64,000 bases of DNA from Christiangramia lutea (GCF_022489035.1 NZ_JAKVTV010000006.1:1-64000), one strand, 5' to 3'. Shown: positions 44,611 to 53,355, numbered from the stretch's first letter. A program made the numbers and translations. The notes: generated by a model not told the origin, from the sequence alone.

Positions 44611-45685
44611 TCTTTCGGTCTATATTGAAATTCACCTCAAGAGCATTAAACTTTCCGTAAACAAAGTCTGCATCAGGATAATGCCAGATAGTTTCTCCGT
44701 AGCTGGGTAAATTATATCCGTTAAATGATTTATAGCCTCCAACCGGGGTTGAGAACAGGAACTTTTTCTTTTCACCCAGATCGTACCTGTCGTTAGAAAA
44801 GAAATTGATTAGCTGACCTTCTTCCCCAAACTCCATGACCGCTGAAATCGATATTTCGGCGTAGGTATAGGTCACCTTGACCGTATGATTACCCATATTT
44901 TCAAAGCTGAATTTATCATTGATTAAGGCTCCGGGAGCAAATATGCAAACATCATTGAGATAGGTAACCATTTCAGATTTCAGTAATTTCCTTGAGCTTA
45001 TATCTATCACCTTAAAAATTGATAAGGGCTTAATCAACATTCGGGCAGTTTTCCCATCATATTTGTGGTAACCCTGGGTAGAAACACCTTTATAATTTGC
45101 CTTCATAAAAAAATACCTGCCCGGAGGATCTATAGTATTTAATTGTTCGGTGGTAAAGCTGAACCAGTTTTTATTTTTTTCACGCATTTGCCCTGAAAAA
45201 CGTATCTCGAAATTTTCAATTTCCGGTTTATCCAGGAAGCCGGAATACTTTAGATATTTCTTTACCGGAAGGGGAAGCATGGCAATATCTGCTTCAGAAA
45301 TTATTTTTCCTGAAACCGAATTAGCTATAATGGCATCGATTTTATCTTTTTTGAAGCTCTTCTCAAATTTCCATCCGGCAATAGAAATGATGATGACAAG
45401 AAGAATGATAAGATTCAGGATGCTTCCATATTTGGCAGCATCCCAGTTAAGGTAAATGAGTAGCTGTGAAGTGATCAAGGCAGGGATCGCGAGAAGGACC
45501 CAGGTTGGTTTTTTTCTTATGAATAGAATTGTTGTAACAGATATTAATACTGTGGCCAGGAACCATAAAAGACTTTGAGTTGCCGGAACCTGGGCAAATT
45601 CAGAAGCATACAAACGGGACCACGCAAATCCTAAAATATGGATCAGCATATGAATAATGAGCAATATTGCGAACAGAACTCTCAT
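44597..45685 (-). CDS. DUF6544-like membrane-anchored protein
   Basis: 362 residues. Three to four N-terminal hydrophobic helices (MRVLFAILLIIHMLIHILGF, LLWFLATVLISVTTILFI, LLAIPALITSQLLIYL, IILLVIIISIAGW) precede a soluble beta-rich domain starting MLPLPVKKYLKYSGFLDKPE. That entry motif recalls the DUF6544 family, whose fold may bind lipid like LolA. This is a tentative match. Separate from its neighbours in orientation; function unknown. Confidence 0.65.
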   Translation of the reverse strand: MRVLFAILLIIHMLIHILGFAWSRLYASEFAQVPATQSLLWFLATVLISVTTILFIRKKPTWVLLAIPALITSQLLIYLNWDAAKYGSILNLIILLVIIISIAGWKFEKSFKKDKIDAIIANSVSGKIISEADIAMLPLPVKKYLKYSGFLDKPEIENFEIRFSGQMREKNKNWFSFTTEQLNTIDPPGRYFFMKANYKGVSTQGYHKYDGKTARMLIKPLSIFKVIDISSRKLLKSEMVTYLNDVCIFAPGALINDKFSFENMGNHTVKVTYTYAEISISAVMEFGEEGQLINFFSNDRYDLGEKKKFLFSTPVGGYKSFNGYNLPSYGETIWHYPDADFVYGKFNALEVNFNIDRKINNS

Positions 45686-45735
45686 AACGGAACCTATTAA
45701 TGATCCCTTTTAAAAACCTCCCTATTCACGGGGAT

Positions 45736-46572
45736 TTAGGACATTTTAAAAGTGATCACGGGAACATTAGCATGGTTGGCAACGTTTTCACCAATACTGC
45801 CAAAGAAGAAATGGCCAAGACCTTTGCGACCATGGGTTGGAATGGCGATAGCATCTATCTGGGCTTCATTACAGAAATTATAGATTCCTCTTTCGGTAGT
45901 ATAATCATCATAGAAGGTTATTCTATCTTTAAATTCTTTGTTGTCCATTCCTGCGTCGATCAGGAAATTATAGGCTTTTAATTCCATTTCACTGGTGCTC
46001 ATAAATTTCTCAGGAATATTTATGAATAATATCTGAGGTTCTACATTGAACACCCTGAAGAAATTTCGAGCGCTTATAAAGGATTTCAAGGTTTCAATAT
46101 TGAAATCGGTTACGAACACTGCCTTATCGATTTTAAAATCTGTAATATGTTCTTTTATTACCAGAACAGGGACGTCTGAAGTTCTAACTACTTTTTCTGT
46201 ATTAGAACCTACAAAGACTTCCTTCATTCCCGTGGTGCCGTGAGACCCCATAACTATAAGGTCGACTTCATACTCCCTGGCAACTTCGTTGATCTCTGAA
46301 AATACTTTATGAGTTTTAACGACTTCGGTCACTTCGATTCCCTTGAGAAAATCCTTATTAAGTAGTTCTTCGAATTTTTGCTTGGCTAACTTCATAAAAT
46401 ATATAGCATTAAAAACCTCCTGTTTTTCATCCTTGGTGAGATAAGAATCGTGCATTCCCATCATATGAAGAACAATGATCTTAGCATTTTGTTTCCTGGC
46501 AAGGCTGGCTGCTACTTCAAGGGCATATTCAGAATGACTTGAAAAATCTACGGGTACAAGAATAGTTTTCAT
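45736..46572 (-). CDS. Universal stress protein, tandem UspA domains
   Basis: 278 residues with two UspA folds. The first opens MKTILVPVDFSSHSEYALEV and carries the ATP-binding loop VMGSHGTTGMKEVFVGSNTE. The second ends AIPTHGRKGLGHFFFGSIGE. It lies 19 bases behind the hibernation-factor gene and is probably cotranscribed from the CRP/FNR-type promoter at 46913-46956. By family knowledge it supports survival under energy or oxygen stress. Confidence 0.9.
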   Translation of the reverse strand: MKTILVPVDFSSHSEYALEVAASLARKQNAKIIVLHMMGMHDSYLTKDEKQEVFNAIYFMKLAKQKFEELLNKDFLKGIEVTEVVKTHKVFSEINEVAREYEVDLIVMGSHGTTGMKEVFVGSNTEKVVRTSDVPVLVIKEHITDFKIDKAVFVTDFNIETLKSFISARNFFRVFNVEPQILFINIPEKFMSTSEMELKAYNFLIDAGMDNKEFKDRITFYDDYTTERGIYNFCNEAQIDAIAIPTHGRKGLGHFFFGSIGENVANHANVPVITFKMS

Positions 46573-46591
46573 GATATTTGTTTTTTAATTT

Positions 46592-46888
46592 TTAAGCACT
46601 TAACAATGCCTTCTTTTTTGCAAGCTGCCTGCTAATTAGTTCAAACGCAAGTTTTGCTGAATTTTCGAAATGCTCCATGGTAGCCTCAGCACGATATTTT
46701 CCTCCAGGGACAGAGCATTCTATTTCACAAACTTTACCTTTCTTCGGAGTTGAATTTTCAAGCTTGAAATTCACTCTTATCTTCTGTATCATTTCAAACC
46801 TCTTAAGCAATTTATCCAGCTTATTTTTAGTGTAACTATTTAACGTTTCACTTTGAGGGATCTTGATATATTGAATCTGGTTGAACAT
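46592..46888 (-). CDS. hpf: HPF/RaiA-type ribosome-associated inhibitor
   Basis: 98 residues from ATG at 46888. Short-form hibernation factor: IKIPQSETLNSYTKNKLDKL, IQKIRVNFKLENS and the CEIECSVPGGKYRAEATMEH strands, followed by basic helix SRQLAKKKALLSA. It lacks the long HPF C-terminal dimerisation domain. The frame runs back to a TTG at 46915, but the -7 box of the promoter (46913-46920) overlaps that codon, so 46888 is the better start. First gene of an hpf-usp pair. Confidence 0.87.
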   Translation of the reverse strand: MFNQIQYIKIPQSETLNSYTKNKLDKLLKRFEMIQKIRVNFKLENSTPKKGKVCEIECSVPGGKYRAEATMEHFENSAKLAFELISRQLAKKKALLSA

Positions 46889-46912
46889 AACTATTGATAT
46901 TTGGTTACTGTT

Positions 46913-46956
46913 CAAAGCTATGATTCAGTGTCCTTAAAAAATATGACCGGAGTCAG
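46913..46956 (-). promoter_or_regulatory. CRP/FNR-type promoter of hpf-usp
   Basis: On the minus strand CTGACTCCGGTCAT (46956-46943), then 23 bases after the TCA, then TAGCTTTG (46920-46913), a perfect -7 box. The arms TGAC/GTCA are perfectly palindromic. Confidence 0.8.
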
Positions 46957-47038
46957 CATTCAAAGGATATTTTCCTTCCTTTTTTAGAAAACTTTTATGA
47001 TTGGTTTGGCCTAATAATCTGTAAATTAGAAAGAAAAG

Positions 47039-47263
47039 ATGAATATTTCAGGACTTACCCTATTAATAATAACAACTTTTATACTTGTGTTGCTTACTAT
47101 TTTAGCTTCAATGAACTTTTCCTTTGGAATTCTTTTTTATCTAATGTGTTTTGGGCAGATGATGTTAGTCTTTACTGTTTACAAAGTTCTTACCGATAAT
47201 TATACTACAAATAAGACCTTCAAGGATGGATATGAGGACAGACCTGTAAGGAGAGAAGAGTAA
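47039..47263 (+). CDS. Small two-helix membrane protein
   Basis: 74 residues: LTLLIITTFILVLLTILASM and GILFYLMCFGQMMLVFTVY are two hydrophobic helices, followed by a charged tail (FKDGYEDRPVRREE). I do not recognise a family. It is divergent from hpf and precedes the sensor kinase by 65 bases. Possibly part of the same stress block. Confidence 0.7.
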   Translation: MNISGLTLLIITTFILVLLTILASMNFSFGILFYLMCFGQMMLVFTVYKVLTDNYTTNKTFKDGYEDRPVRREE

Positions 47264-47328
47264 TTTTAATGTTTTCAGGTTTTTTATCAAAAACATTTTA
47301 CCTTTAATGGCGTTAAACAAAATCTAAA

Positions 47329-48579
47329 TTGCAGGAAAACTTTCTAGATAATAAAAACGTCTTCAATTTATTATTTCAAGGTGCATCAGAAGGAATAATA
47401 GTAGTGAATTCAGGGCAAATTGTGGTCGCAGCCAATCATGCAGCAGAAGAAATGTTTGGATACGAACATGGGGAACTTCACAATCAGCACCTCGATCTTT
47501 TAATACCTAAGAAATACCATCACAAACATCAGCAGCATGTAGATAAGTTCATCGAAGACAGTGAAAAAAGGCAGATGGGGCACGGCAGGGATCTTTACGG
47601 ACTTAAGAAAGATGGCTCCTTATTTCCAGTTGAAGCCGGGTTAAATCCTTTTGAGGTAAATGGAGAGCGTTTTGTGATGTCTCTCGTGATAGATATTACC
47701 GTAAGGAAAGAAAGTCAACGTCAAATTAGAGAGCTAAATACTCAGCTTGAGGAAAAAATTAAGATAAGGACACAGGAACTAAGCGATAGTGTGGAAGACC
47801 TTAAAAATTTAAACCTTGACCTGGAGCAGGAGATAAAAAGAAGAGAAAAGGCTGAGAAAAAAATTAAGGATGCCCTCCAGAAGGAAAAAGAGTTGAATGA
47901 GCTCAAAACAAAATTCCTTTCACTTGTTTCCCATGAGTTCAAGACTCCGTTAAGTGGCATCCTCACTTCAGCAACCCTGGCGGTGAAATATACCAGGGAA
48001 GAGCAACAGGAGAAGCGGGAAAAACATTTGAATACTATAAAGAATAAGGTGCATTACCTTAATAGCATTCTGAACGATTTTCTTTCAATTGAAAGACTGG
48101 ATAGCGGGAGAGGACAATACAGGTTTTCAAAATTCGGTCTTAAAAGACTTATCAACGAAGTGATCTACAATGCGAATGTCACTTTAAAGGATGGCCAGGA
48201 GATTTCATATCCCAGGGAGTTAGAGGATGTAGAGCTTTTTATGGATGAAAAGATTTTGGAGCTTATTCTGTCTAATTTACTTGGTAATGCGATAAAATAT
48301 TCACCAGAGGATACCTTGATCAAGTTCAAAGTAGATTTTAATGGTGAGTTTATCATATTTGAGATCGAGGATCAGGGTAGGGGAATACCAGAAAAAGATC
48401 AGAAGCATATTTTTGAGCGGTATTTCAGGGCAGAAAATGCTTTGCTCGATGAGGGTACAGGAATTGGGCTTAATATCGCCAAAACCCACCTTGAAAATCT
48501 GGGTGGAACTATAGAATTTAAAAGTATAGAAAACCGGGGAACCACCTTCAGTGTAAAGGTGCCCATGGATAAATCTTAA
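47329..48579 (+). CDS. PAS-domain histidine kinase, FixL-like
   Basis: 416 residues, TTG start, soluble. A PAS domain (about 10-125), a coiled coil (130-190), HisKA with His202 in LVSHEFKTPLSG, and HATPase with SNLLGNAIKYS, DQGRGIP and GTGIGLNIAK. In the PAS domain His67 (PKKYHHKH) and Arg87 (MGHGRD) align with haem-ligand His200 and distal Arg220 of Bradyrhizobium FixL, with the same spacing of 20. That suggests a haem oxygen sensor, although this PAS motif also occurs where no cofactor has been shown. It lies 27 bases before its likely partner, the REC-CRP regulator. Confidence 0.88.
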   Translation: MQENFLDNKNVFNLLFQGASEGIIVVNSGQIVVAANHAAEEMFGYEHGELHNQHLDLLIPKKYHHKHQQHVDKFIEDSEKRQMGHGRDLYGLKKDGSLFPVEAGLNPFEVNGERFVMSLVIDITVRKESQRQIRELNTQLEEKIKIRTQELSDSVEDLKNLNLDLEQEIKRREKAEKKIKDALQKEKELNELKTKFLSLVSHEFKTPLSGILTSATLAVKYTREEQQEKREKHLNTIKNKVHYLNSILNDFLSIERLDSGRGQYRFSKFGLKRLINEVIYNANVTLKDGQEISYPRELEDVELFMDEKILELILSNLLGNAIKYSPEDTLIKFKVDFNGEFIIFEIEDQGRGIPEKDQKHIFERYFRAENALLDEGTGIGLNIAKTHLENLGGTIEFKSIENRGTTFSVKVPMDKS

Positions 48580-48606
48580 AAATCAGAAATAATTTTAAAC
48601 AGCCAT

Positions 48607-49647
48607 ATGAAGAAATTATTGCTAATTGAGGATGATGTAACCGTAAGGGAGAATACCGCTGAACTTCTGGAGCTTTCCAATTATGACGTAGTTACCGCAC
48701 CAAATGGAAAGAAAGGTATCGAAAAGGCTGAAGAGGAAGTGCCAGATATTATTATTTGTGATATTATGATGCCGGAAGTTGACGGGTATGGAGTTCTGGA
48801 AGCCCTGAGTAAAAATCCAAAGACACTGAATATCCCTTTTATATTTCTTTCGGCTAAAACCGAACATAAGGACATAAGAAAAGGAATGGACCTGGGAGCA
48901 GATGATTATCTCACCAAACCATTTGAAGAAGATGAATTATTAAGCGCCATTGAAAGCAGGCTGGCAAAAATGGCCATTCTTAATTCTAACAGAAAAGAGG
49001 AATTTCCACCTAAGGAAGAACCGTTGAAAGATCTGGATGATCTCAGGGAAATTTTTTCCAGACAGGAGCTTCAATATTTCAAAAAAGGAGAGATTATTTA
49101 TGAAAAAGATAAGCATGCAAATTACTTTTATCTTGTGAAAAGAGGAGTGGTAAAGGCTCACCGGATGGACAACCAGGGGAAAGAACTTATCACCGAGCTT
49201 TATAAAGAGGATGACTTTTTCGGAAATCACGTCAACGACCTGCATTCATCTTACGAAGATTATGCTACGGCCATGGAAGATACCCAATTGTATGCGGTTT
49301 CCAGGGAGGAATTTCATAAGATCCTGGAGGGAAATCCGAAGATTACCATGCAATTGGTTGAAGTTCTTAATCATAACCTTTCTGAATTGAAACAACAACT
49401 CATGAATATGGCATATGGTTCTGTAAGAAGGAAGACCGCAAATACCATACTGCTTTTTGCTGAAAGAATTGAAAAACATCCCTTAAAAAGCATACGTATA
49501 TCCAGGGCCGATCTTGCCGGGGTAGCTGGGATGGCGCCAGAGAGTCTCATAAGAACCCTTTCTGAATTCAAAAAAGAAGGACTTATTGAGATCGAAGGCC
49601 GTAACATTAAATTAATGGATTCTGAAGCCCTGAAAAACATTAAATAA
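48607..49647 (+). CDS. Response regulator fused to CRP/FNR DNA-binding module
   Basis: 346 residues. A REC domain has phospho-acceptor Asp52 (IICDIMMPEVDG) and the K of LTKPF. A cNMP-binding-like beta barrel follows (about 145-260; FKKGEIIYEKDKHANYFYLV), then a dimerisation helix and a CRP winged helix. The recognition helix GMAPESLIRTLSEF carries E312 and R316, the E-x3-R pair that CRP and FNR use to contact the GA of TGA. There are no cysteines arranged for an iron-sulfur cluster, so signal input should come by phosphorylation from the kinase upstream. It is the best candidate to bind the CTGA-N6-TCAT sites in this window. Confidence 0.9.
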   Translation: MKKLLLIEDDVTVRENTAELLELSNYDVVTAPNGKKGIEKAEEEVPDIIICDIMMPEVDGYGVLEALSKNPKTLNIPFIFLSAKTEHKDIRKGMDLGADDYLTKPFEEDELLSAIESRLAKMAILNSNRKEEFPPKEEPLKDLDDLREIFSRQELQYFKKGEIIYEKDKHANYFYLVKRGVVKAHRMDNQGKELITELYKEDDFFGNHVNDLHSSYEDYATAMEDTQLYAVSREEFHKILEGNPKITMQLVEVLNHNLSELKQQLMNMAYGSVRRKTANTILLFAERIEKHPLKSIRISRADLAGVAGMAPESLIRTLSEFKKEGLIEIEGRNIKLMDSEALKNIK

Positions 49648-49674
49648 CCTGCTTTCTCGGTTAATTATTAAGAA

Positions 49675-49718
49675 CTGATTTTTATCATTTTTTGCAATGT
49701 AGACTTCACCTAATTTCG
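49675..49718 (+). promoter_or_regulatory. CRP/FNR-type promoter of usp
   Basis: CTGATTTTTATCAT (49675-49688), then 23 bases after the TCA, then TAATTTCG (49711-49718), one mismatch to TAnnTTTG. The ATG follows 20 bases after the box. Confidence 0.75.
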
Positions 49719-49737
49719 CTTTATTAAGTGATGATCC

Positions 49738-50505
49738 ATGAACGTCTTAATCCTAACCGATTTCTTAGAAACATCAGATAATGCTGGAAGGTACGCCGTT
49801 GATTTTCTTCAGAAAAAACAGGCGAACTTTTTCCTGCTGAATATCCATAATTTCAATTTCAGCAGGTCTGCCGGTGATAAACTTGAGAATGAACTTGTGT
49901 CTACCCTGGATGAATTACAGCAGGATACAAAAGAACTTAAAGCGTATACCAGGAATAAACAACATAAATTCAATACGATACTTTCTTCGGAAAGTCTTAT
50001 TAGTGCTGTTAGAAAAGCCCTGGTAGAAAAGAAGATCGATCTCATCTTTATTGGTGCGGTAAGCCGTGAGAAACATGATCATCCAATTTTAGGAAATCAT
50101 GCTTATGAGGTGGTTAGGAAGATAAAATGCAATATAATAGCAGTTCCGGCCGGCTGTACCTATAAAGATCCTAAGAAAGCGGTATTTCCGGTAGATCCAG
50201 AGATCCTTTCTACAAATGCCCAGAGTGGGATCGCTAATGATCTGCATTACCTAGAACCTCTCGATTTTACTTTCCTGGAAATAAAGGATGGTGATATTGA
50301 ATATTCTGGTTTATCTCATTCAGATGAACCCATTAAAACCCCGGTACCTTTTACTAAGAAACTTTTCATGGAATTGCAGAAAGAGTTCGATATCATTTTT
50401 GTGGCCGGTAAAAATCTTAGTATTTGTGACAGGTTACTGCACACACAATATGGGTTTTCTGTAAAAATGGATATCAATATCCCCATTTTTGTCTATCATG
50501 GATAA
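49738..50505 (+). CDS. Universal stress protein
   Basis: 255 residues. The first half is a UspA-like fold (MNVLILTDFLETSDNAGRYA and LIFIGAVSREKHDHPILGNH then AYEVVRKIKCNIIAVPA). The second half is a degenerate UspA domain without a clear G-x9-G nucleotide loop (IFVAGKNLSICDRLLHTQYG). Loss of the loop in the second half suggests a structural role for it. It has its own CRP/FNR-type promoter and lies just behind the two-component genes. Confidence 0.82.
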   Translation: MNVLILTDFLETSDNAGRYAVDFLQKKQANFFLLNIHNFNFSRSAGDKLENELVSTLDELQQDTKELKAYTRNKQHKFNTILSSESLISAVRKALVEKKIDLIFIGAVSREKHDHPILGNHAYEVVRKIKCNIIAVPAGCTYKDPKKAVFPVDPEILSTNAQSGIANDLHYLEPLDFTFLEIKDGDIEYSGLSHSDEPIKTPVPFTKKLFMELQKEFDIIFVAGKNLSICDRLLHTQYGFSVKMDINIPIFVYHG

Positions 50506-50536
50506 TAGCCAATTTCAAGATTGGATCTAGACCAAT

Positions 50537-50557
50537 AAAAAAAGCCGGGAATCCGGC
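50537..50557 (-). terminator. Terminator behind globin gene
   Basis: On the minus strand GCCGG-ATTC-CCGGC (50557-50544) is followed by a run of seven T (50543-50537). It lies between convergent usp and globin genes and best serves the minus strand. Confidence 0.85.
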
Positions 50558-50586
50558 TGTATCTAATTCAATTTCAACTTTTATAT

Positions 50587-50982
50587 TCAGATTTTCTTCG
50601 CCTGGCGGGACTGGTAAATTCTCAGGAAGAGGTGAGTAGACATTTTGCGGGCATTCTGCTTTAGCCTCTCGGCTAATTCTCCTGAATATAGTTCGTCTAT
50701 GGATTGGAACCAGAGGTTTAGCCAGATTCCGAAGTGATATTCGGAAATACTATTGTCATGGTCACTATCTACTTTAATATGAGCTAGAGCAGGATTTCCT
50801 TTAAAACTACCGGTAAAAAACAGGTTACTTTCCCAAAAATCGGTGAGCTTTTCAAAATGTTGCTCCCAGTTCTTAATACTGTTATTGAAAAAGTAACCTA
50901 TTTCTTTGTCCTTCCGGACTTTAGTATAAAAATTTATTACCAGTCGTTTTAAATCGGCCCTATCCTTAAGATCTTCTTTCAT
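50587..50982 (-). CDS. Group III truncated haemoglobin
   Basis: 131 residues of the trHb group III (P-type) family: VINFYTKVRKDKEIGYFFNN, NWEQHFEKLTDFWESNLFF, and proximal His in NPALAHIKV with the following FGIWLNLWFQSIDE helix. Binds oxygen or NO; in relatives linked to nitric oxide or microaerobic metabolism. It directly abuts the membrane-protein gene upstream (no gap) and shares its CRP/FNR-type promoter. Confidence 0.9.
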   Translation of the reverse strand: MKEDLKDRADLKRLVINFYTKVRKDKEIGYFFNNSIKNWEQHFEKLTDFWESNLFFTGSFKGNPALAHIKVDSDHDNSISEYHFGIWLNLWFQSIDELYSGELAERLKQNARKMSTHLFLRIYQSRQAKKI

Positions 50983-51267
50983 TTAAGAAAGTATATTGAT
51001 CAGGATAAAAATACTGCTTGCAAGTAAACTGATGATCAAAGAGTTGAATACAAATTTAGATTTTAATTGTGCGAGTACAGAGGCGTTGAACCACATACAA
51101 ACAACTACAATAAGACCAAGTTGTATCATTTCTGAAAGACCATGACCGTTCATCAATATCAGCATAGCAGCGATTGCACCCATACAGCTGGAAACAAGTA
51201 TTCCTGTAGAGGCTCCGGCATAATAATCACGTGTAAATTCTGAAAGTTGTTTTTGGTAAATATTCAT
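50983..51267 (-). CDS. Small three-helix membrane protein
   Basis: 94 residues from ATG at 51267. YYAGASTGILVSSCMGAIAA, IQLGLIVVVCMWFNASVLA and SLIISLLASSIFILINIL are hydrophobic segments. No family recognised. An upstream in-frame ATG at 51318 is excluded because the predicted transcription start (about 51289) lies downstream of it. Cotranscribed with the globin gene, so a role in low-oxygen physiology is likely but unspecified. Confidence 0.78.
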   Translation of the reverse strand: MNIYQKQLSEFTRDYYAGASTGILVSSCMGAIAAMLILMNGHGLSEMIQLGLIVVVCMWFNASVLAQLKSKFVFNSLIISLLASSIFILINILS

Positions 51268-51293
51268 CGCTTTTTGTTTTATGATTATAGGGT

Positions 51294-51337
51294 CAAAAAT
51301 AGACCAGTTATACTTCATTAAATATGATGAATCTCAG
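51294..51337 (-). promoter_or_regulatory. CRP/FNR-type promoter of membrane protein/globin pair
   Basis: On the minus strand CTGAGATTCATCAT (51337-51324), then 23 bases after the TCA, then TATTTTTG (51301-51294), a perfect -7 box. Confidence 0.8.
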
Positions 51338-51367
51338 CTTTCAGCGAATTCAGAAAAAAATATAATT

Positions 51368-52645
51368 CTAGGCATTCAAACGTTCAAAAGCCTGCCTGGA
51401 AAGTTCTTCCCGGTGATCTGGATGAGCGATAGAAATTAAAGCCTCTGCACGCTGTTTTAAGTTTTTTCCAAATAGGTTTACTACCCCGTATTCTGTTGCG
51501 ATATAATGAACGTGTGCCCTTGTAGTGGTAACTCCAGCACCTGTTTTCAGGTATGGAACTATCTTGGAAATACCATTTTTGGTGACAGAAGGCATGGCGA
51601 TGATCGCCTTACCGCCTTCAGAAAGAGTAGCCCCCCTTATAAAATCCATTTGCCCTCCAACCCCTGAATACTGGATCTTACCAATAGTATCTGCACATAC
51701 CTGGCCGGTGAGATCTATTTCAATTGCAGAATTTATGGCTGTTACCTTAGGGTTTTTCCTGATGATCGCGGTATCATTGGTGTATGCTGCTTCCTTGAAA
51801 TGAACCAGTGGATTATCGTCTACATAATCGTACAGTTTGGGAGATCCAACGGCAAAACAGGTCACTAGTTTCCCGGTTTTTACCTCTTTTTCTTCTCCTG
51901 TGATAATACCTTTTTCAACCAGGGGAAGAATACCATCTGAAAACATTTCTGTATGAATACCCAACCTTTTATGATTCATGAGGTTACTTAGAACAACATT
52001 CGGAATTCCCCCAATTCCCATTTGCAGGGTAGCTCCATCTTCCACCAGTTCGGCTACATGCTTTCCAATTCGCTTTTCAATATCGGTGGGTTCACCATGC
52101 AGAGTGGAGTGTATAGGCATATCCACTTCTATCGCCGCATCTATATTGCTAATATGGATAACACCATCACCATGCGTTCTGGGAACCTGCGGGTTTACCT
52201 GGGCGATCACTTTTTTAGCATTCTGGATCGCGGGAATGGTGATATCTACGGAAACACCCAAAGAACAATATCCGTGCTTGTCTGGAGGAGATACCTGGAT
52301 AAATGCACAGTCTAGAGGTAAAATATTCCTTCTGAAAAGTAAATGAATATCACTAAGAAATATAGGGATATAAGCTCCATAATCTGAATTTACTGCCCCT
52401 CTTACGTTCTTTCCAACAAAACAACTATTTGTTCTGAAGGAATCCTGGTAAGGAGGTTGTGTATAAAGCGCTTTTCCTTCTGTATGGATCTGGATGAACT
52501 CTACATTCTTCAGTTCCCTATGTCTTTCACATAAAGCGTCAATAAGGACATTAGGGGTCATGGCTGCTCCCTGGATAAAAACTCTTTGGTTAGACTTTAC
52601 TATACTTACAGCTTCATGAGCTGAAACAACTTGAAAATTTTTCAT
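51368..52645 (-). CDS. Acetyl-CoA hydrolase / CoA transferase
   Basis: 425 residues of the acetyl-CoA hydrolase/4-hydroxybutyrate CoA-transferase family. Two Rossmann-like halves; glycine-rich loops LQMGIGGIPNVVLSNLMNHK and FSDGILPLVEKG, IQYSGVGGQMDFIRGATLSE, and the C-terminal TTRAHVHYIATEYGVVNLFG. By family it moves CoA between acyl groups (for example acetate and succinyl-CoA), or hydrolyses acetyl-CoA. In the neighbourhood of hypoxia genes, acetate overflow or fermentation is a reasonable guess. No CRP/FNR-type site is seen directly upstream. Confidence 0.9.
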   Translation of the reverse strand: MKNFQVVSAHEAVSIVKSNQRVFIQGAAMTPNVLIDALCERHRELKNVEFIQIHTEGKALYTQPPYQDSFRTNSCFVGKNVRGAVNSDYGAYIPIFLSDIHLLFRRNILPLDCAFIQVSPPDKHGYCSLGVSVDITIPAIQNAKKVIAQVNPQVPRTHGDGVIHISNIDAAIEVDMPIHSTLHGEPTDIEKRIGKHVAELVEDGATLQMGIGGIPNVVLSNLMNHKRLGIHTEMFSDGILPLVEKGIITGEEKEVKTGKLVTCFAVGSPKLYDYVDDNPLVHFKEAAYTNDTAIIRKNPKVTAINSAIEIDLTGQVCADTIGKIQYSGVGGQMDFIRGATLSEGGKAIIAMPSVTKNGISKIVPYLKTGAGVTTTRAHVHYIATEYGVVNLFGKNLKQRAEALISIAHPDHREELSRQAFERLNA

Positions 52646-52696
52646 AGCATTTAAATTCTTAAATGTTTCCGTTTATAATTTAATGAAAACAAAATA

Positions 52697-53263
52697 TTAT
52701 TCCAGGGATAATTTTAAATCGAACAGGACTTCAATTTCTTCATCAACTTTAATAAGACCAAGGGCTTTTTTTGGGGGTTCCAAACCAAAATCCCGAATGT
52801 TCATGGCAAATTTCCCGCTGAAATATTCCTGGTCTACCTTAACCGGCAGATCATATTTATTAGTTTTTCCGGCCAGTTTAACGGTGATAAATGCCTTGTT
52901 ATATTCCCCCGGAAATGTTTCTACCCGGTCTATTTGTATCTCTATTACTGGATATATATCACACATTAAAAGATCCTGGAAATCTGAATTCATTCTTTTA
53001 TGGCCGCAATCGAAACCCGTGGTTTCAAATTGAAGCAACAGGTCCTGAAAGGTGAGATATTTATTTTCCCTGATAAACTTTACCTCACGTGTGTCGCTTA
53101 TCAGGTTCATATTGAACTTACAATCGAACTTATTCACATTGGTACTTCCGGCAATGATCAGTTCACTTTCAGGAAGTATCTTAATGTCTACTCTTTTAAG
53201 GTCTGCCTGGGCGTTTACAATAAATCCCCCTAGAAGTAAACCGATTAAAAATAGCTTTTTCAC
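52697..53263 (-). CDS. YceI-like periplasmic protein
   Basis: 188 residues with signal peptide MKKLFLIGLLLGGFIVNAQA. The lipocalin-like YceI fold is suggested by GSTNVNKFDCKFNMNL, MNSDFQDLLMCDIYPVIEIQ and FSGKFAMNIRDFGLEPPKKA. YceI proteins bind isoprenoid-type molecules. It is the more divergent of two YceI proteins that flank the porin gene. Confidence 0.82.
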   Translation of the reverse strand: MKKLFLIGLLLGGFIVNAQADLKRVDIKILPESELIIAGSTNVNKFDCKFNMNLISDTREVKFIRENKYLTFQDLLLQFETTGFDCGHKRMNSDFQDLLMCDIYPVIEIQIDRVETFPGEYNKAFITVKLAGKTNKYDLPVKVDQEYFSGKFAMNIRDFGLEPPKKALGLIKVDEEIEVLFDLKLSLE

Positions 53264-53294
53264 GATGGTGAATTTTTACGATTACCTTAAAATT

Positions 53295-53343
53295 ATTTCG
53301 GGTAGCGAACCTTAAAACTAAATTTAAGAAGGCTACCCGAAAT
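53295..53343 (-). terminator. Large hairpin downstream of porin gene
   Basis: ATTTCGGGTAGC (53295-53306) and GCTACCCGAAAT (53332-53343) are perfect 12 bp arms. A second inner stem CTTAAA/TTTAAG (53311-53316/53323-53328) sits in the loop. It lies between the porin stop and the next gene's start. It probably terminates or attenuates porin transcription. Confidence 0.6.
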
Positions 53344-53355
53344 TGCTATTCCAAT

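Noticed and set aside
52646-53355. CTGA-N6-TCAT promoter for the CoA transferase, the first YceI or the porin
   Set aside because: Checked at the expected distance upstream of each start; no TGA-N6-TCA with a -7 box was found.
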